In this document: in pieces, positions 10,420-18,618 of the stretch | How the letters are laid out: every line of letters starts with the position of its first letter | Numbering within the stretch: the first letter of the stretch is position 1 | Source of the DNA: Steroidobacter agaridevorans | Lineage (GTDB): Bacteria > Pseudomonadota > Gammaproteobacteria > Steroidobacterales > Steroidobacteraceae | DNA length: 64,000 bases | Reading direction: 5' to 3' | Assembly (NCBI RefSeq): GCF_009932555.1 | Contig: NZ_BLJO01000005.1 | Coordinates: 85,140-149,139 of the forward strand | Position numbers and translations under genes: made by a program | The notes under the pieces: generated by a model | Told to the model about the DNA's origin: nothing | What the model saw: only the letters and a program-made list of their open reading frames with translations | Database searches by the model: none

Positions 10420-11345
10420 GCGGCCACCCTTTCCGCCACTCGCAGCACTGAGCTACGGGCGCGAGGGTTGGCGGCGACTTCGGCTTCGCTCGGATGAATC
10501 GGCTTGCCGACACGGCGCAGTTTCGGACGGGCGTGCGCAGGCACGTCGGGCAAGCCGGCGTACACGGGATCTTCCTGCGACTGCTCCTGCATGAAACGTT
10601 TGACGATGTTGTCTTCGAGCGAATGAAAACTGATGGCGCACAACCGCCCGTGCGGCGCCAATGCAATGAGGCTGCCGGCCAGCGCGGCCCGGATTTCCTC
10701 GAACTCCTGATTCACTTGAATACGAATGGCCTGAAACGTACGCGTCGCCGGGTGTTTGCCCGGCTCCCACTTGGGATTCGCCTGCGAAACGATTTGCGCG
10801 AGTTGCAACGTACTCACGACCGGCGCCTCACGGCGCGCATTCACAATGGCGCGCGCAATGCGCTTCGCAAACTTCTCCTCACCGAAATCACGAATGACGC
10901 GAGCGATGTCGTGCTCCGACGCCTTCGCGACGAAGTCCGCTGCGGTCATGCCGGATGAAACATCCATGCGCATGTCGAGCGGACCGTCCTGCGTGAAACT
11001 GAACCCTCGCGCGGCTTCGTCCAGCTGCGGCGACGACACGCCGAGATCGAGCAGCACGCCGTCGATGGCGCCTTCCAGCCCCATCTGCGTCACTACCGAG
11101 CCCAACCGCGAAAACGCACTGCTCACCAAAGTCATCCGCCCATCGTTGGCGAAGCGCTCGCGCCCGGCTGCGATCGCTGCCGGGTCCCGATCGAATGCGA
11201 TCAGCGCTCCCTGCGGCCCGACCCGCTCCAGAATCGCGGCGCTGTGGCCGCCGCGACCGAACGTGGCGTCGAGATAGCGGCCGCCCTCGCGTATATCGAG
11301 CGCGGCCAGCACTTCCTGCAGAAGCACCGGCGTGTGCGACAACAT
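10416..11345 (-). CDS. rsmH: 16S rRNA (cytosine(1402)-N(4))-methyltransferase RsmH
   Basis: SAM-dependent enzyme that methylates C1402 of 16S rRNA at N4. The 309 residues begin with the hallmark HTPVLLQEVLAAL and the SAM loop DATFGRGGHS (about 26-35). They continue with LDLGVSSPQLD, RGFSF and the C-terminal FHSLED/VKRF block. It is the second gene of the dcw operon, 9 bases after mraZ. Its partner for the same nucleotide, rsmI, lies just upstream of the cluster at 12696-13577. Confidence 0.96.
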   Translation of the reverse strand: MLSHTPVLLQEVLAALDIREGGRYLDATFGRGGHSAAILERVGPQGALIAFDRDPAAIAAGRERFANDGRMTLVSSAFSRLGSVVTQMGLEGAIDGVLLDLGVSSPQLDEAARGFSFTQDGPLDMRMDVSSGMTAADFVAKASEHDIARVIRDFGEEKFAKRIARAIVNARREAPVVSTLQLAQIVSQANPKWEPGKHPATRTFQAIRIQVNQEFEEIRAALAGSLIALAPHGRLCAISFHSLEDNIVKRFMQEQSQEDPVYAGLPDVPAHARPKLRRVGKPIHPSEAEVAANPRARSSVLRVAERVAA

Positions 11346-11354
11346 GACCGGGCC

Positions 11355-11810
11355 TTACAACGACAGCGATTCGAGCTCGGGGGGCAGCTCCTCGGCGGTT
11401 TCGTCGACCTTCAGCCACTGCTCGCGGCTGTCGTTCCACAACGCCTCGTCCCACAGCTCGAACCGGTTGCCCTGACCGATCAGCATCGCGGTCCGCGACA
11501 GCGTCGCGTACTCACGCAAGCTCGGTGGAATCAGGATGCGGCCGCTGGTGTCCAGCTCCAGATCAGTGGCGTGACCGATCATCAAGCGCTGCAAGCGCCG
11601 CGCGACCGGATTCAAGGTCGGCAGACGACGCAGCTTCAGCTCGATCTCTTCCCACTCCGGCAGCGGATAAATCAGCAGACATCGGTCGGCGCGATCGACG
11701 GTTGCGATCAGCCGCCCGTTGGAGCGCTCCACGATGCGCTCGCGATAGCGCGTCGGCATGGCTAGCCGACCTTTGCTATCGAGAGTGACCTTGTTTGCGC
11801 CCCTGAACAT
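11355..11810 (-). CDS. mraZ: Transcriptional regulator MraZ
   Basis: DNA-binding autoregulator of the dcw operon, forming ring-shaped oligomers. The 151 residues contain two SpoVT-AbrB-type half-domains, each with the DxxxR signature: [10 protein letters not shown] (D11, R15) and [10 protein letters not shown] (D87, R91). The start is the first ATG after the predicted leader. Ten bases upstream of the start begins an array of three 10-base-phased CCCAC/GTGGG repeats, the expected MraZ binding site, so autorepression is very likely. Confidence 0.96.
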   Translation of the reverse strand: MFRGANKVTLDSKGRLAMPTRYRERIVERSNGRLIATVDRADRCLLIYPLPEWEEIELKLRRLPTLNPVARRLQRLMIGHATDLELDTSGRILIPPSLREYATLSRTAMLIGQGNRFELWDEALWNDSREQWLKVDETAEELPPELESLSL

Positions 11811-11820
11811 GCCCCGCTAA

Positions 11821-11845
11821 CCCACGCATTCCCACTTTTTCCCAC
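11821..11845 (-). promoter_or_regulatory. MraZ operator (three GTGGG boxes)
   Basis: On the plus strand CCCAC occurs at 11821-11825, 11831-11835 and 11841-11845, exactly 10 bases apart; on the coding strand these read GTGGG followed by five variable bases. This matches the known MraZ box arrangement (TGGGN repeats spaced by about one helical turn). The array lies between the predicted transcription start (near 11847) and the mraZ start codon, so bound MraZ would block early elongation or promoter escape. Binding itself is inferred. Confidence 0.88.
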
Positions 11846-11853
11846 CGATTTGC

Positions 11854-11882
11854 ACTATAGGTACCGATGTGTCGCGGGTCAA
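11854..11882 (-). promoter_or_regulatory. Predicted sigma-70 promoter of the dcw operon
   Basis: Reading the minus strand, TTGACC (plus 11877-11882) is followed after 17 bases by TATAGT (plus 11854-11859), close to the sigma-70 consensus with optimal spacing. Predicted transcription starts near 11847, directly upstream of the MraZ boxes. Confidence 0.75.
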
Positions 11883-12240
11883 AAAAATTTGGGGCATTTC
11901 CTGTTTAGCGACAGGCACTTAGGACGTGAAGCTGGCACCCACCCCGAAAATTACAAAAACTGCTCTGACAGAAATCAGTGGGTTAGGAAACGTTCTTTGC
12001 GTGCCGCGGCACGAATACCAGGGTTTGTCCCCACCTGTGATTTCAACCAGTACAGGGAAAACCTTAAGCCGCGGAAATGCGCAATCGAAGGCTGAAGAGC
12101 GGCCGTTTCAGGGTCGAAATCGGGCCGATTGTGGCGTTTGCCGACGTAAGGATTTTGTCGACAGTGGTAGGTGATTCAGCCCAAAAGCGGTGCCGTAGGC
12201 TGAACAGCGTTTATTAAAATTTAATGATATCGAAACAGCC
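11883..12240. other. Intergenic stretch with no recognised gene
   Basis: About 360 bases between the dcw promoter and the hairpin after rnpB. Short open frames on the plus strand (11850-12095, 11926-12174) have no recognisable domain and no ribosome binding site that I can see. The end nearest rnpB (about 12205-12230) is A/T-rich. I see no RNA gene or repeat here. Confidence 0.5.
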
Positions 12241-12244
12241 GCCG

Positions 12245-12268
12245 GCCCCGGCATGTCGGTGCCGGGGC
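12245..12268 (-). terminator. Hairpin after RNase P RNA
   Basis: Perfect 9-base inverted repeat (12245-12253 with 12260-12268) around a 6-base loop, about 30 bases after the 3' end of rnpB on the minus strand. The downstream T-tract is weak (GTTT), so termination is plausible but may be Rho-assisted. Confidence 0.5.
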
Positions 12269-12296
12269 TGAGCGAGCCAAATCGAAAGTGGGAAAA

Positions 12297-12677
<381 letters not shown>

Positions 12678-12684
12678 GGCGCGC

Positions 12685-12690
12685 ATGATA
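12685..12690 (-). promoter_or_regulatory. Predicted -10 element of rnpB
   Basis: TATCAT on the minus strand ends 8 bases before the P1-defined 5' end of RNase P RNA, the expected distance for a -10 box. The -35 region is weak. The element lies in the short gap after the rsmI stop codon. Confidence 0.5.
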
Positions 12691-12695
12691 CAGAC

Positions 12696-13577
12696 TTATT
12701 CCCGTTTGCCACCGCTCAATTGCATGGCTCGCGCATAAAGATCGCCGCGCTTTTCGCCGCTGAGTTTTGCGGCGATTTTCGCCGCCTGCGATGGTGAGAG
12801 CTCGTCCAACAGCGCGCGCAGCAGCTGATCTGCATTCAAGCTCTGCGCTGTGCTCGCCTCATCAGGATTGCCGCTCACAACGATGACGATTTCGCCGCGT
12901 GACATATCGGCGTTTTGCTCGGCGATTTCACTCAACTGCGCGAGCGTGCCGGTGTATGTGGTCTCGAACCGCTTGGTAAGCTCGCGGCTCACCGATGCTG
13001 AACGCTCACTGCCCAATTCCGCCGCCATGTCGCGCAGAACTTCGGGCAAGCGATGCGGCGCTTCGTAGAAGATCATCGTACGTTGTTCGCTCGCCAGCGC
13101 TCGCAGCCGCGACACGCGAGCTGCGTTTTTCGCGGGCAAAAAGCCTTCGAAAGCGAATCGATCGGTCGGCAACCCGGCGATCGACAACGCCGCGATGGCC
13201 GCGCACGGCCCAGGCACGACCGCAATCGAAACACCCCGGGCCCGCGCCGCTGCGACGAGATCGAAGCCTGGATCGCTGATCAGCGGCGTGCCCGCATCCG
13301 AGACCAGCGCGATGGCTTCGCCGGCGAGCAAACGTGTGATCAGCGTCTCGCTCTTGTGCATCTCGTTGTGCTCGTGCAACGAAGTAAGCGCAGTATCGAT
13401 TCCGAACGCTTGCAACATTTGTCGGGTGTGCCGCGTATCTTCAGCTGCGATCAGCTGAACGCCCGACAACACCTCGCGCGCCCGTGCGCTGAGGTCGCCG
13501 AGATTGCCTATCGGCGTGGCCACGACGTAGAGCGTGCCGGCCGCCACCGCAGACTCGGTGCTAATTCCAGCGCTCAT
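12696..13577 (-). CDS. rsmI: 16S rRNA (cytidine(1402)-2'-O)-methyltransferase RsmI
   Basis: SAM-dependent 2'-O-methyltransferase of C1402 in 16S rRNA, the partner modification of RsmH. The 293 residues show the tetrapyrrole-methylase fold motifs TPIGNLGDLSARA, AEDTRHT, SDAGTPLISDPG and VPGPCAAIAALSIAGLPTDRF, then FYEAPHR. It is transcribed away from lpoA, the common arrangement in gammaproteobacteria, and its stop is only about 19 bases from the 5' end of rnpB. Confidence 0.96.
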   Translation of the reverse strand: MSAGISTESAVAAGTLYVVATPIGNLGDLSARAREVLSGVQLIAAEDTRHTRQMLQAFGIDTALTSLHEHNEMHKSETLITRLLAGEAIALVSDAGTPLISDPGFDLVAAARARGVSIAVVPGPCAAIAALSIAGLPTDRFAFEGFLPAKNAARVSRLRALASEQRTMIFYEAPHRLPEVLRDMAAELGSERSASVSRELTKRFETTYTGTLAQLSEIAEQNADMSRGEIVIVVSGNPDEASTAQSLNADQLLRALLDELSPSQAAKIAAKLSGEKRGDLYARAMQLSGGKRE

Positions 13578-13589
13578 TTTTTGACCCTA

Positions 13590-13595
13590 TATAAT
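13590..13595 (+). promoter_or_regulatory. Candidate -10 element for lpoA
   Basis: A perfect TATAAT lies 37 bases before the lpoA start codon in the rsmI/lpoA divergent gap. I see no convincing -35 at the right distance, so strength is uncertain. Confidence 0.4.
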
Positions 13596-13631
13596 GCCGT
13601 CCGCGGCTCACGCCGAGAGGTTGCAGTGGAA

Positions 13632-15518
13632 ATGAATGGCACAAAGACGGGTCGATTTGCGATGAATGGCATCGCCACCATCATACTGGCGATCGGCCTC
13701 ACCGCATGCGAAGTCACACCCGTCACCCCGGAGACCCCGAGCGCCGCCGCCGACCGGCAGGTCGATCAGGCCGAAGCCCTGTCTGGAAAGGGCGACTACA
13801 AGGGCGCCGCCCGCGCGTACGAAGCCTTGGCCGCACAGTCGCCGGGCGACTTGCGCGATCGCTTCCTGTTGCGTGCCGCTCGTGAATATGTTCGCGGTGA
13901 CGATACGGCTCAAGCGACAGCGCTGTTGAATCAGGTCAGCGCGTCGTTGCCTCGCGCCGATTTCGGATTGCGTTCGCTCGTGACTGCCGAGCTGGCATTG
14001 CGTGGCGGCCGTGGCGATAAGGCGCTCGCCGAGCTGGATCGTATTCCTCAGCCGGTGCCCAGTGAATTGTCTTCCGATGTGCTCGAGCTGCGCGCGCGCT
14101 CGTTGTTTGCGTTGAGCCGGCCGGCTGCGGCCGTCAGCGCCGCACTCGAGCGCGAGCGTTCGTTGACGAGCAAGGAAGATATTCGCGCCAATCAGCGGAT
14201 GATCTGGCAGGGCCTGCAAAAGAGCGCGGCAGGCAATGCTGATTTCACACCGCCGGCCGGTGCGAGTTCGACACTCGCTGGCTGGCTCGACCTGGGCCGC
14301 GCGGCGCTCGTGACTGCCCGCAATCCGTTTTCCGCGAATGAAGACATTGCGCAGTGGCGCAATCGCTATCCGACCCACCCGGCGAATTCGTTGATCTCTG
14401 AAGACGTGCTGCCGCAGTTGAGCGTCGGCCTGGATTATCCAACGCAGATCGCGCTGATTCTGCCGCTGTCGGGCCGTCAGCAGGCCGCAGGCATGGCGGT
14501 TCGCGATGGTTTCCTCGCCGCGTTATTGCAGCAGGAGGCGAGCCGTCGGCCGATGTTGAATGTGTATGACTCGGCGGAAATGGGCGCGACGACCGCCTAT
14601 CGCAAAGCTGTTGCCGACGGCGCGCAGTTCGTCGTCGGCCCGCTGACCAAGGAAGAAGTGACCGCGATTGCGACCTCGGGCGAAGTCTCCGTGCTCACGC
14701 TCACTTTGAACCAGACTGCGGACAATGTTTCTTCGCCGCCGCTGTTGTTCCAGTATTCGCTCGATCCGGAAGAAGAAGCTCGGCAGGTTGCGCAACGCGT
14801 GACTGCCGACGGCCGCATGCGAGGGTTGGTGCTGTTGCCGAACAACGAGTGGGGTCAGCGGGTGTTTCGTGCGTTCGACACGGAGCTGAAGACGTTGGGC
14901 GGTCAGATTGCGGGCATGACATTTTATGACGCGTCGGCGCGCGACTTTTCGCAGCCCATCACCGATTTGTTGCTGATCGACGAGAGCCGCGCTCGCGCGA
15001 ATTCGCTGTTTACCGCGCTCGGCATGAGGATGGAGTTCGAACCGCGGCGCCGTGGTGATGCGCAGTTCATTTTTGTCGGCGCGCAGCCAGTGCAAGGCCG
15101 CTCGATTCGCCCGGGCCTGAAATTTCATCTGGCGGGCGACCTGCCGGTCTATGCAACTTCGGACATTTTCGAGCCGGACACGCAAGCAAACAACGATCTG
15201 GAAGGCGTGATCTTCCCGGATATGCCCTGGGTCATTTCCCCCGACGCCGCTTCGACTCAACTCCGCAGCGCCCTCACCCGCCACTGGCCCGTCCGCGCCC
15301 GCGGCCGGGGCCGTTTGTATGCTTTCGGCTTCGACGCCTGCCGCATCGTTCCCCTGCTCAAAGCCGGCCAGACCGGCAGCGCGCATGCGATTCCAGGCAT
15401 GACGGGCTTGCTGTCCGTCGACGAGAAAGGCCACGTCAAACGCGAGCTCGACTGGGCCAAAGTCTCCGGCGGCCGCGCGTTGCCGTTAGGAACGGCGGCG
15501 ACGGCGTCGGCGCAGTAA
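13632..15518 (+). CDS. lpoA: Penicillin-binding protein activator LpoA (LppC family lipoprotein)
   Basis: Outer-membrane lipoprotein that reaches through the periplasm to stimulate the bifunctional synthase PBP1A. The start at 13632 gives 628 residues with a basic n-region (KTGR), a hydrophobic core and a lipobox LTAC (Cys26). A GTG at 13626 is an alternative closer to the GAGAGG sequence. An N-terminal TPR-like helical region (about 35-230) leads to a periplasmic-binding-protein-like C-terminal domain starting at QIALILPLSG, with FVVGPLTKEEV and LLPNNEWGQRV. It lies divergent to rsmI and upstream of yraN, the standard context for lpoA. Confidence 0.92.
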   Translation: MNGTKTGRFAMNGIATIILAIGLTACEVTPVTPETPSAAADRQVDQAEALSGKGDYKGAARAYEALAAQSPGDLRDRFLLRAAREYVRGDDTAQATALLNQVSASLPRADFGLRSLVTAELALRGGRGDKALAELDRIPQPVPSELSSDVLELRARSLFALSRPAAAVSAALERERSLTSKEDIRANQRMIWQGLQKSAAGNADFTPPAGASSTLAGWLDLGRAALVTARNPFSANEDIAQWRNRYPTHPANSLISEDVLPQLSVGLDYPTQIALILPLSGRQQAAGMAVRDGFLAALLQQEASRRPMLNVYDSAEMGATTAYRKAVADGAQFVVGPLTKEEVTAIATSGEVSVLTLTLNQTADNVSSPPLLFQYSLDPEEEARQVAQRVTADGRMRGLVLLPNNEWGQRVFRAFDTELKTLGGQIAGMTFYDASARDFSQPITDLLLIDESRARANSLFTALGMRMEFEPRRRGDAQFIFVGAQPVQGRSIRPGLKFHLAGDLPVYATSDIFEPDTQANNDLEGVIFPDMPWVISPDAASTQLRSALTRHWPVRARGRGRLYAFGFDACRIVPLLKAGQTGSAHAIPGMTGLLSVDEKGHVKRELDWAKVSGGRALPLGTAATASAQ

Positions 15519-15530
15519 ACCAATCAACCG

Positions 15531-15560
15531 AGCGCCGGTATCCATTTACCGGCGCTTTCG
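15531..15560 (+). terminator. Hairpin after lpoA
   Basis: Perfect 10-base stem (AGCGCCGGTA at 15531-15540 with TACCGGCGCT at 15547-15556), 6-base loop, then TTCG. It begins 12 bases after the lpoA stop. The T-tract is short, so termination efficiency is uncertain. Confidence 0.6.
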
Positions 15561-15633
15561 CCGAGAAATACGGCCTTCCGCCGCGACTCCATGCTGGCAC
15601 GGTGATGCCACTTCAAATGCGGCGGAGTGGATC

Positions 15634-16002
15634 ATGGATGATCGAGAACGCAAGGCCATCGGGCTGCTGGGCGAAGAACTGGCGTTGGCGTATTTGCTGT
15701 CGCAAGGGCTCAAGCCGCTCATTCGCAACTACCGCTGCAAGATGGGCGAGCTCGATCTGGTGATGATGGAGCGCGAGGTATTGGTGCTCGTCGAAGTTCG
15801 CACGCGTGCCAACAACGACTACGGCGGCGCGGCTGCCTCGGTGGACTGGAAGAAGCAGCACCGGCTCGTGCTCGCAGCGGAGCATTTGCGGATGAAGCGA
15901 GTCGACCTCCGGCGCTACGCGGCACGTTTCGACGTGGTCGCGATCACCACGGGCGAACCCAAGGCCAAGGTCGACTGGATCAAGAACGCATTCACGCTAT
16001 AG
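15634..16002 (+). CDS. yraN: YraN family endonuclease-like protein (UPF0102)
   Basis: Small protein of 122 residues with the restriction-endonuclease-like fold of the UPF0102/YraN family; physiological role poorly defined, often linked to DNA uptake or repair. The signature is visible: GLLGEELALAYL at the N-terminus, then RNYRCKMGELDLVMMERE and LVLVEVRTRAN, which contain the Glu/Asp/Glu-x-Lys-like acidic triad positions (the final Lys is replaced by Arg in EVRTR). It follows lpoA as in many gammaproteobacteria. Confidence 0.92.
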   Translation: MDDRERKAIGLLGEELALAYLLSQGLKPLIRNYRCKMGELDLVMMEREVLVLVEVRTRANNDYGGAAASVDWKKQHRLVLAAEHLRMKRVDLRRYAARFDVVAITTGEPKAKVDWIKNAFTL

Positions 16003-16040
16003 TCGAGCCGACCTCGGTCGCACCCGCCAGAGAAACCGTC

Positions 16041-16226
16041 ATGCTCGAAACGACCGCTGAAACCACCTGCCCCCATTGCGGCGAATCCATCACGCTGTTC
16101 CTGGACCTGTCGGTCGAATCGCAGGAATACATCGAGGATTGCTCCGTCTGCTGCCAGCCCATGACCGTTTATTACAGCGCCGAAGGCGGCGAGCTCACCG
16201 ATTTGCGGGTGGAATCCGCGAACTGA
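16041..16226 (+). CDS. CPXCG motif-containing cysteine-rich protein (zinc-ribbon-like)
   Basis: A 61-residue protein with CPHCG (Cys10, Cys13) and CSVC-C (Cys34, Cys37, Cys38). The four main cysteines make a small zinc ribbon of the Cys-rich CPXCG family, whose function is unknown. The remainder is acidic and soluble. It is 38 bases downstream of yraN on the same strand and may be co-transcribed. Confidence 0.85.
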   Translation: MLETTAETTCPHCGESITLFLDLSVESQEYIEDCSVCCQPMTVYYSAEGGELTDLRVESAN

Positions 16227-16273
16227 GACTTATCGCGCGGGGCGGGCCCGCTCGCTGCAGGTAACGTCAGCGC

Positions 16274-17044
16274 ATGTGGCGCAATTTCCGCATCCTGGTC
16301 CTGCTGCTGATCCTCCTGGTCGTCGCGCTGAACACGTATTTCGATCGCGTGTACTCGACGGACTGGAATAGCCCGCTGTACGTGACCCTCTATCCCATCG
16401 ACGGCGACGGCAGCCCGGTAACGCAGCAGTTCATCGGCGACCTGAAGCCGGATCGTTTCCAGGCGCTGGAAAATTTCTTCCAGGAAGAAGCGAGTTTCTG
16501 GGAGCTGCCGCTGCAGCGGCCGATCCAGTTCAAATCCGCACCCCAACTGCACGAGGTCCCGCCCGCGCTGGATCGTGACGCGAACGTATTCAGCATCCTG
16601 TGGTGGAGCCTGCGCATGCGGTACTGGGTCTGGCAATCGCCGGACCCGCCCGGCGTCGCGCCCGACATCAAGCTCTTCGTCGTCTATCACGACCCGGCGC
16701 TGACGCCGACGCTGGCCCACTCGATCGGCATGCAGAAAGGCTTGTACGGTGTCGTGAATGTCTTCGCCGACCGAACGATGACCGGCTCGAACGACATGAT
16801 CACCGCCCACGAGTTGTTACATACATTGGGCGCAACCGACAAATACGATCCGCGCACCAGCCAACCGATCCATCCGATCGGCTACGCCGAGCCCACCAAA
16901 GAACCGCTCTTGCCGCAAACCCACGCCGAGCTGATGGGTGGCCGCATCCCGCTGTCGAACGAAGAGTCGGTCACGCCCGAATCGCTGAACCAAGTCGTCA
17001 TTGGCGAGCTGACCGCCGCAGAGATCCGCTGGCTGAAAAAATAG
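16274..17044 (+). CDS. Membrane-anchored HExxH-motif protein (putative zinc metallopeptidase)
   Basis: The 256 residues begin with one transmembrane helix (FRILVLLLILLVVALNTYF, about 5-23), probably leaving the rest in the periplasm. A zinc-peptidase signature HELLHTLGATDKYD starts at His179 (His179, Glu180, His183), resembling metzincin-like HExxHxxG sequences; the third ligand could be the following Asp/Tyr region. I do not recognise a named family. It ends 1 base before the stop of the convergent inositol-phosphatase gene. The peptidase role is inferred from the motif alone. Confidence 0.7.
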   Translation: MWRNFRILVLLLILLVVALNTYFDRVYSTDWNSPLYVTLYPIDGDGSPVTQQFIGDLKPDRFQALENFFQEEASFWELPLQRPIQFKSAPQLHEVPPALDRDANVFSILWWSLRMRYWVWQSPDPPGVAPDIKLFVVYHDPALTPTLAHSIGMQKGLYGVVNVFADRTMTGSNDMITAHELLHTLGATDKYDPRTSQPIHPIGYAEPTKEPLLPQTHAELMGGRIPLSNEESVTPESLNQVVIGELTAAEIRWLKK

Positions 17045-17045
17045 C

Positions 17046-17807
17046 TCAGGCCAGCGCGCTCAGCACGGTCGAATGTAACTTGCCGTTCGCCGCGAGCACC
17101 GACGTCGTCTCCAGCGTCAGCGCCTTGCCATCGAGATCCGTGAACTTGCCGCCCGCGGCCTCGACGATCACCGAGCACGCGGCGACGTCCAGAATGTTCA
17201 CATCCGACTCGATGACCACATCGATCTTGCCCGCCGCCAGCAAGTGATAATGCAGGAAATCGCCATAGCCGCGGATGCGATGAGCGCGGGCAACCAGCTT
17301 GCCGTAACGATCCCAGCGCGGGCCGCTCGCCAATGTTTTCAAGTTGCCGCCGGAGATGGCGCCTGCCTCGACAGAATCGATCTCACTGACCTTGATCGGC
17401 TTGTCGTTCAACCACGCGCCCTTGCCGATCTCCGCCCACGCCAGCTCGCCATACACCGGCGCCGACGACACACCGACGATGAGCCGGCCGCGATGCATGA
17501 GCGCGATCTGCGTGGAGAACATCGGATACTCGCGCACGAATGCCTTGGTGCCATCGATGGGATCGACCAGCCACAAATATTCCGCATCCATCGCGCTCTG
17601 CCCGGTCTCCTCGCCGTAAAAACCGTGCGACGGAAAACGCGAGCTGATGATGCCGCGGATGACTTTCTCCGTCTCCACGTCGGCGTCGGTCACCGGCGTC
17701 TTGTCGGCTTTGATCGTGACCTGCAGATTGTTCTGGTAGTAACGACGGATAACGTCAGCCGCGGCGCGGGCGGCTTCGAGAGCGGTGTCTAGGAAAGGCG
17801 AATTCAT
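17046..17807 (-). CDS. Inositol monophosphatase family protein (HisN-like phosphatase)
   Basis: Mg2+-dependent, Li+-sensitive-type phosphatase, cytoplasmic. It carries the metal-site motifs GEETG (Glu66, Glu67), WLVDPIDGTKAF (Asp82, Asp85) and the C-terminal NILDVAACSVIVEAAGG in place of the usual WDxAA(G) motif. Substrate is uncertain: myo-inositol phosphate, histidinol phosphate (HisN-type) or 3'-phosphoadenosine phosphate. The start chosen at 17807 (MNSPFLD) fits the family; an upstream ATG at 17840 would add 11 residues. It follows the DUF2149 gene on the same strand and could be read from the cobN-like operon. Confidence 0.85.
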   Translation of the reverse strand: MNSPFLDTALEAARAAADVIRRYYQNNLQVTIKADKTPVTDADVETEKVIRGIISSRFPSHGFYGEETGQSAMDAEYLWLVDPIDGTKAFVREYPMFSTQIALMHRGRLIVGVSSAPVYGELAWAEIGKGAWLNDKPIKVSEIDSVEAGAISGGNLKTLASGPRWDRYGKLVARAHRIRGYGDFLHYHLLAAGKIDVVIESDVNILDVAACSVIVEAAGGKFTDLDGKALTLETTSVLAANGKLHSTVLSALA

Positions 17808-17849
17808 GGCGATAGGACAATGGCTGGGCGATGGCCTCATTGTAGCCGC

Positions 17850-18158
17850 TCATTGCCCCACCAGGATCAACTTGCCGGTTTTTGGATCGCGATACACCTG
17901 GCCCACCGGCTCCATACCGGCGCCCGCCGCCTGGCCGCGCAGACCCTCCGGCAACTCGGCCAGCTCACGGCCCGGCTCAACGACTTGCTTGCCACCCTCG
18001 GCGCTGCTGGAGGTCTTATTGAGCACCGGCTGTGCCGACACCAGCGCAACGATCAAGCCGCAAATGAACACCAGCATGATGTCCACGAGATTGACCAGCG
18101 ACGCCTGCGGGTCCTCGGGCGTCTCGTCGAATCGCGCGCTGCTCCAACGACGCCTCAC
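17850..18158 (-). CDS. DUF2149 family small membrane protein (ExbD/TolR-like topology)
   Basis: Start chosen at GTG 18158, preceded by GGAG at 8-base spacing, giving 102 residues. A basic, then acidic N-terminus (RRRWSSARFDETPED) leads into a single transmembrane helix from about residue 24 (NLVDIMLVFICGLIVALVS), then a periplasmic tail ending GQVYRDPKTGKLILVG, typical of DUF2149. Asp26 near the start of the helix (VDIMLV) resembles the proton-carrying Asp in ExbD/TolR (IDVMLV, LDVLLV). It is the third gene after the riboswitch, downstream of the ExbB-like gene, so the two probably form a proton-driven pair serving the CobN-like protein; that function is inferred. Confidence 0.8.
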   Translation of the reverse strand: MRRRWSSARFDETPEDPQASLVNLVDIMLVFICGLIVALVSAQPVLNKTSSSAEGGKQVVEPGRELAELPEGLRGQAAGAGMEPVGQVYRDPKTGKLILVGQ

Positions 18159-18202
18159 GACTGACGCTCCCAACGGAACTTCATGATTGTTGCTCCCAAC
18201 GG
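18155..18202 (-). repeat. Imperfect 26-base tandem duplication at a gene junction
   Basis: The 22 bases at 18155-18176 and 18181-18202 match at 18 positions, offset by 26 bases. Each copy holds a GGGAG Shine-Dalgarno-like sequence followed by ATGA or GTGA. The upstream copy covers the true ExbB-like C-terminus (RWEQQS, stop); the second copy would encode a ghost RWERQS and stop, and provides the ribosome binding site and start of the DUF2149 gene. Confidence 0.75.
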
Positions 18203-18618
18203 AGCAAAGCCTCGTCGTACCACCGTCGTCGCAACCGACCGATGATGAAGCCCACGACACCGGCAGCCAGCCCCAGCACGGTGGCGTCGAAGGCCGTCAG
18301 CATCGCTTCGGCCAGCAGGTTCAGACTGCCATTGCTGAGCGCCTTCAACCCAGGCCCGAGCGAGATCAACGTGGCCATCAAACCCAGCATCGGTGACGTG
18401 CGAGTAAGAATGTCCGCCCGCTCGATGCGTCGATGTGCCCGGCGTTCTACCGCGCCAATATCCGCTGGCCGCTCACGCCGGCGCAAGAACCCGCGTTCCC
18501 CGAACAGCACACCCACATCGACACAAGCGAGCGCGATGCAAACAAACAATCCGATGACCACTGGCGTCAAGAGCAGCGGCACCAGCGTGTGGGTCCATTG
18601 CACGATGAATGAGTTCAT
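18181..18618 (-). CDS. MotA/TolQ/ExbB proton channel family protein
   Basis: Start at 18618 overlaps the cobN-like stop as ATGA and gives 145 residues. A first hydrophobic helix (LVPLLLTPVVIGLFVCIALA, about 12-31) is followed by a basic cytosolic stretch and the family signature RTSPMLGLMATLISLGPGL, then AMLTAFDATVLGLAAGVVGF, the helix pair that lines the channel in ExbB/TolQ/MotA. It is shorter than canonical ExbB and lacks its large cytoplasmic domain. With the DUF2149 gene it probably harvests proton-motive force for a periplasmic partner. No tonB gene is in the window. Confidence 0.86.
   Translation of the reverse strand: MNSFIVQWTHTLVPLLLTPVVIGLFVCIALACVDVGVLFGERGFLRRRERPADIGAVERRAHRRIERADILTRTSPMLGLMATLISLGPGLKALSNGSLNLLAEAMLTAFDATVLGLAAGVVGFIIGRLRRRWYDEALLRWEQQS

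Noticed and set aside
11850-12174. Small plus-strand frames in the mraZ-rnpB gap
   Set aside because: No ribosome binding site, no domain, and atypical composition; the region holds the dcw promoter instead.
14523-15434. Long minus-strand frame inside lpoA
   Set aside because: Shadow of lpoA, whose signal and C-terminal fold are clear.
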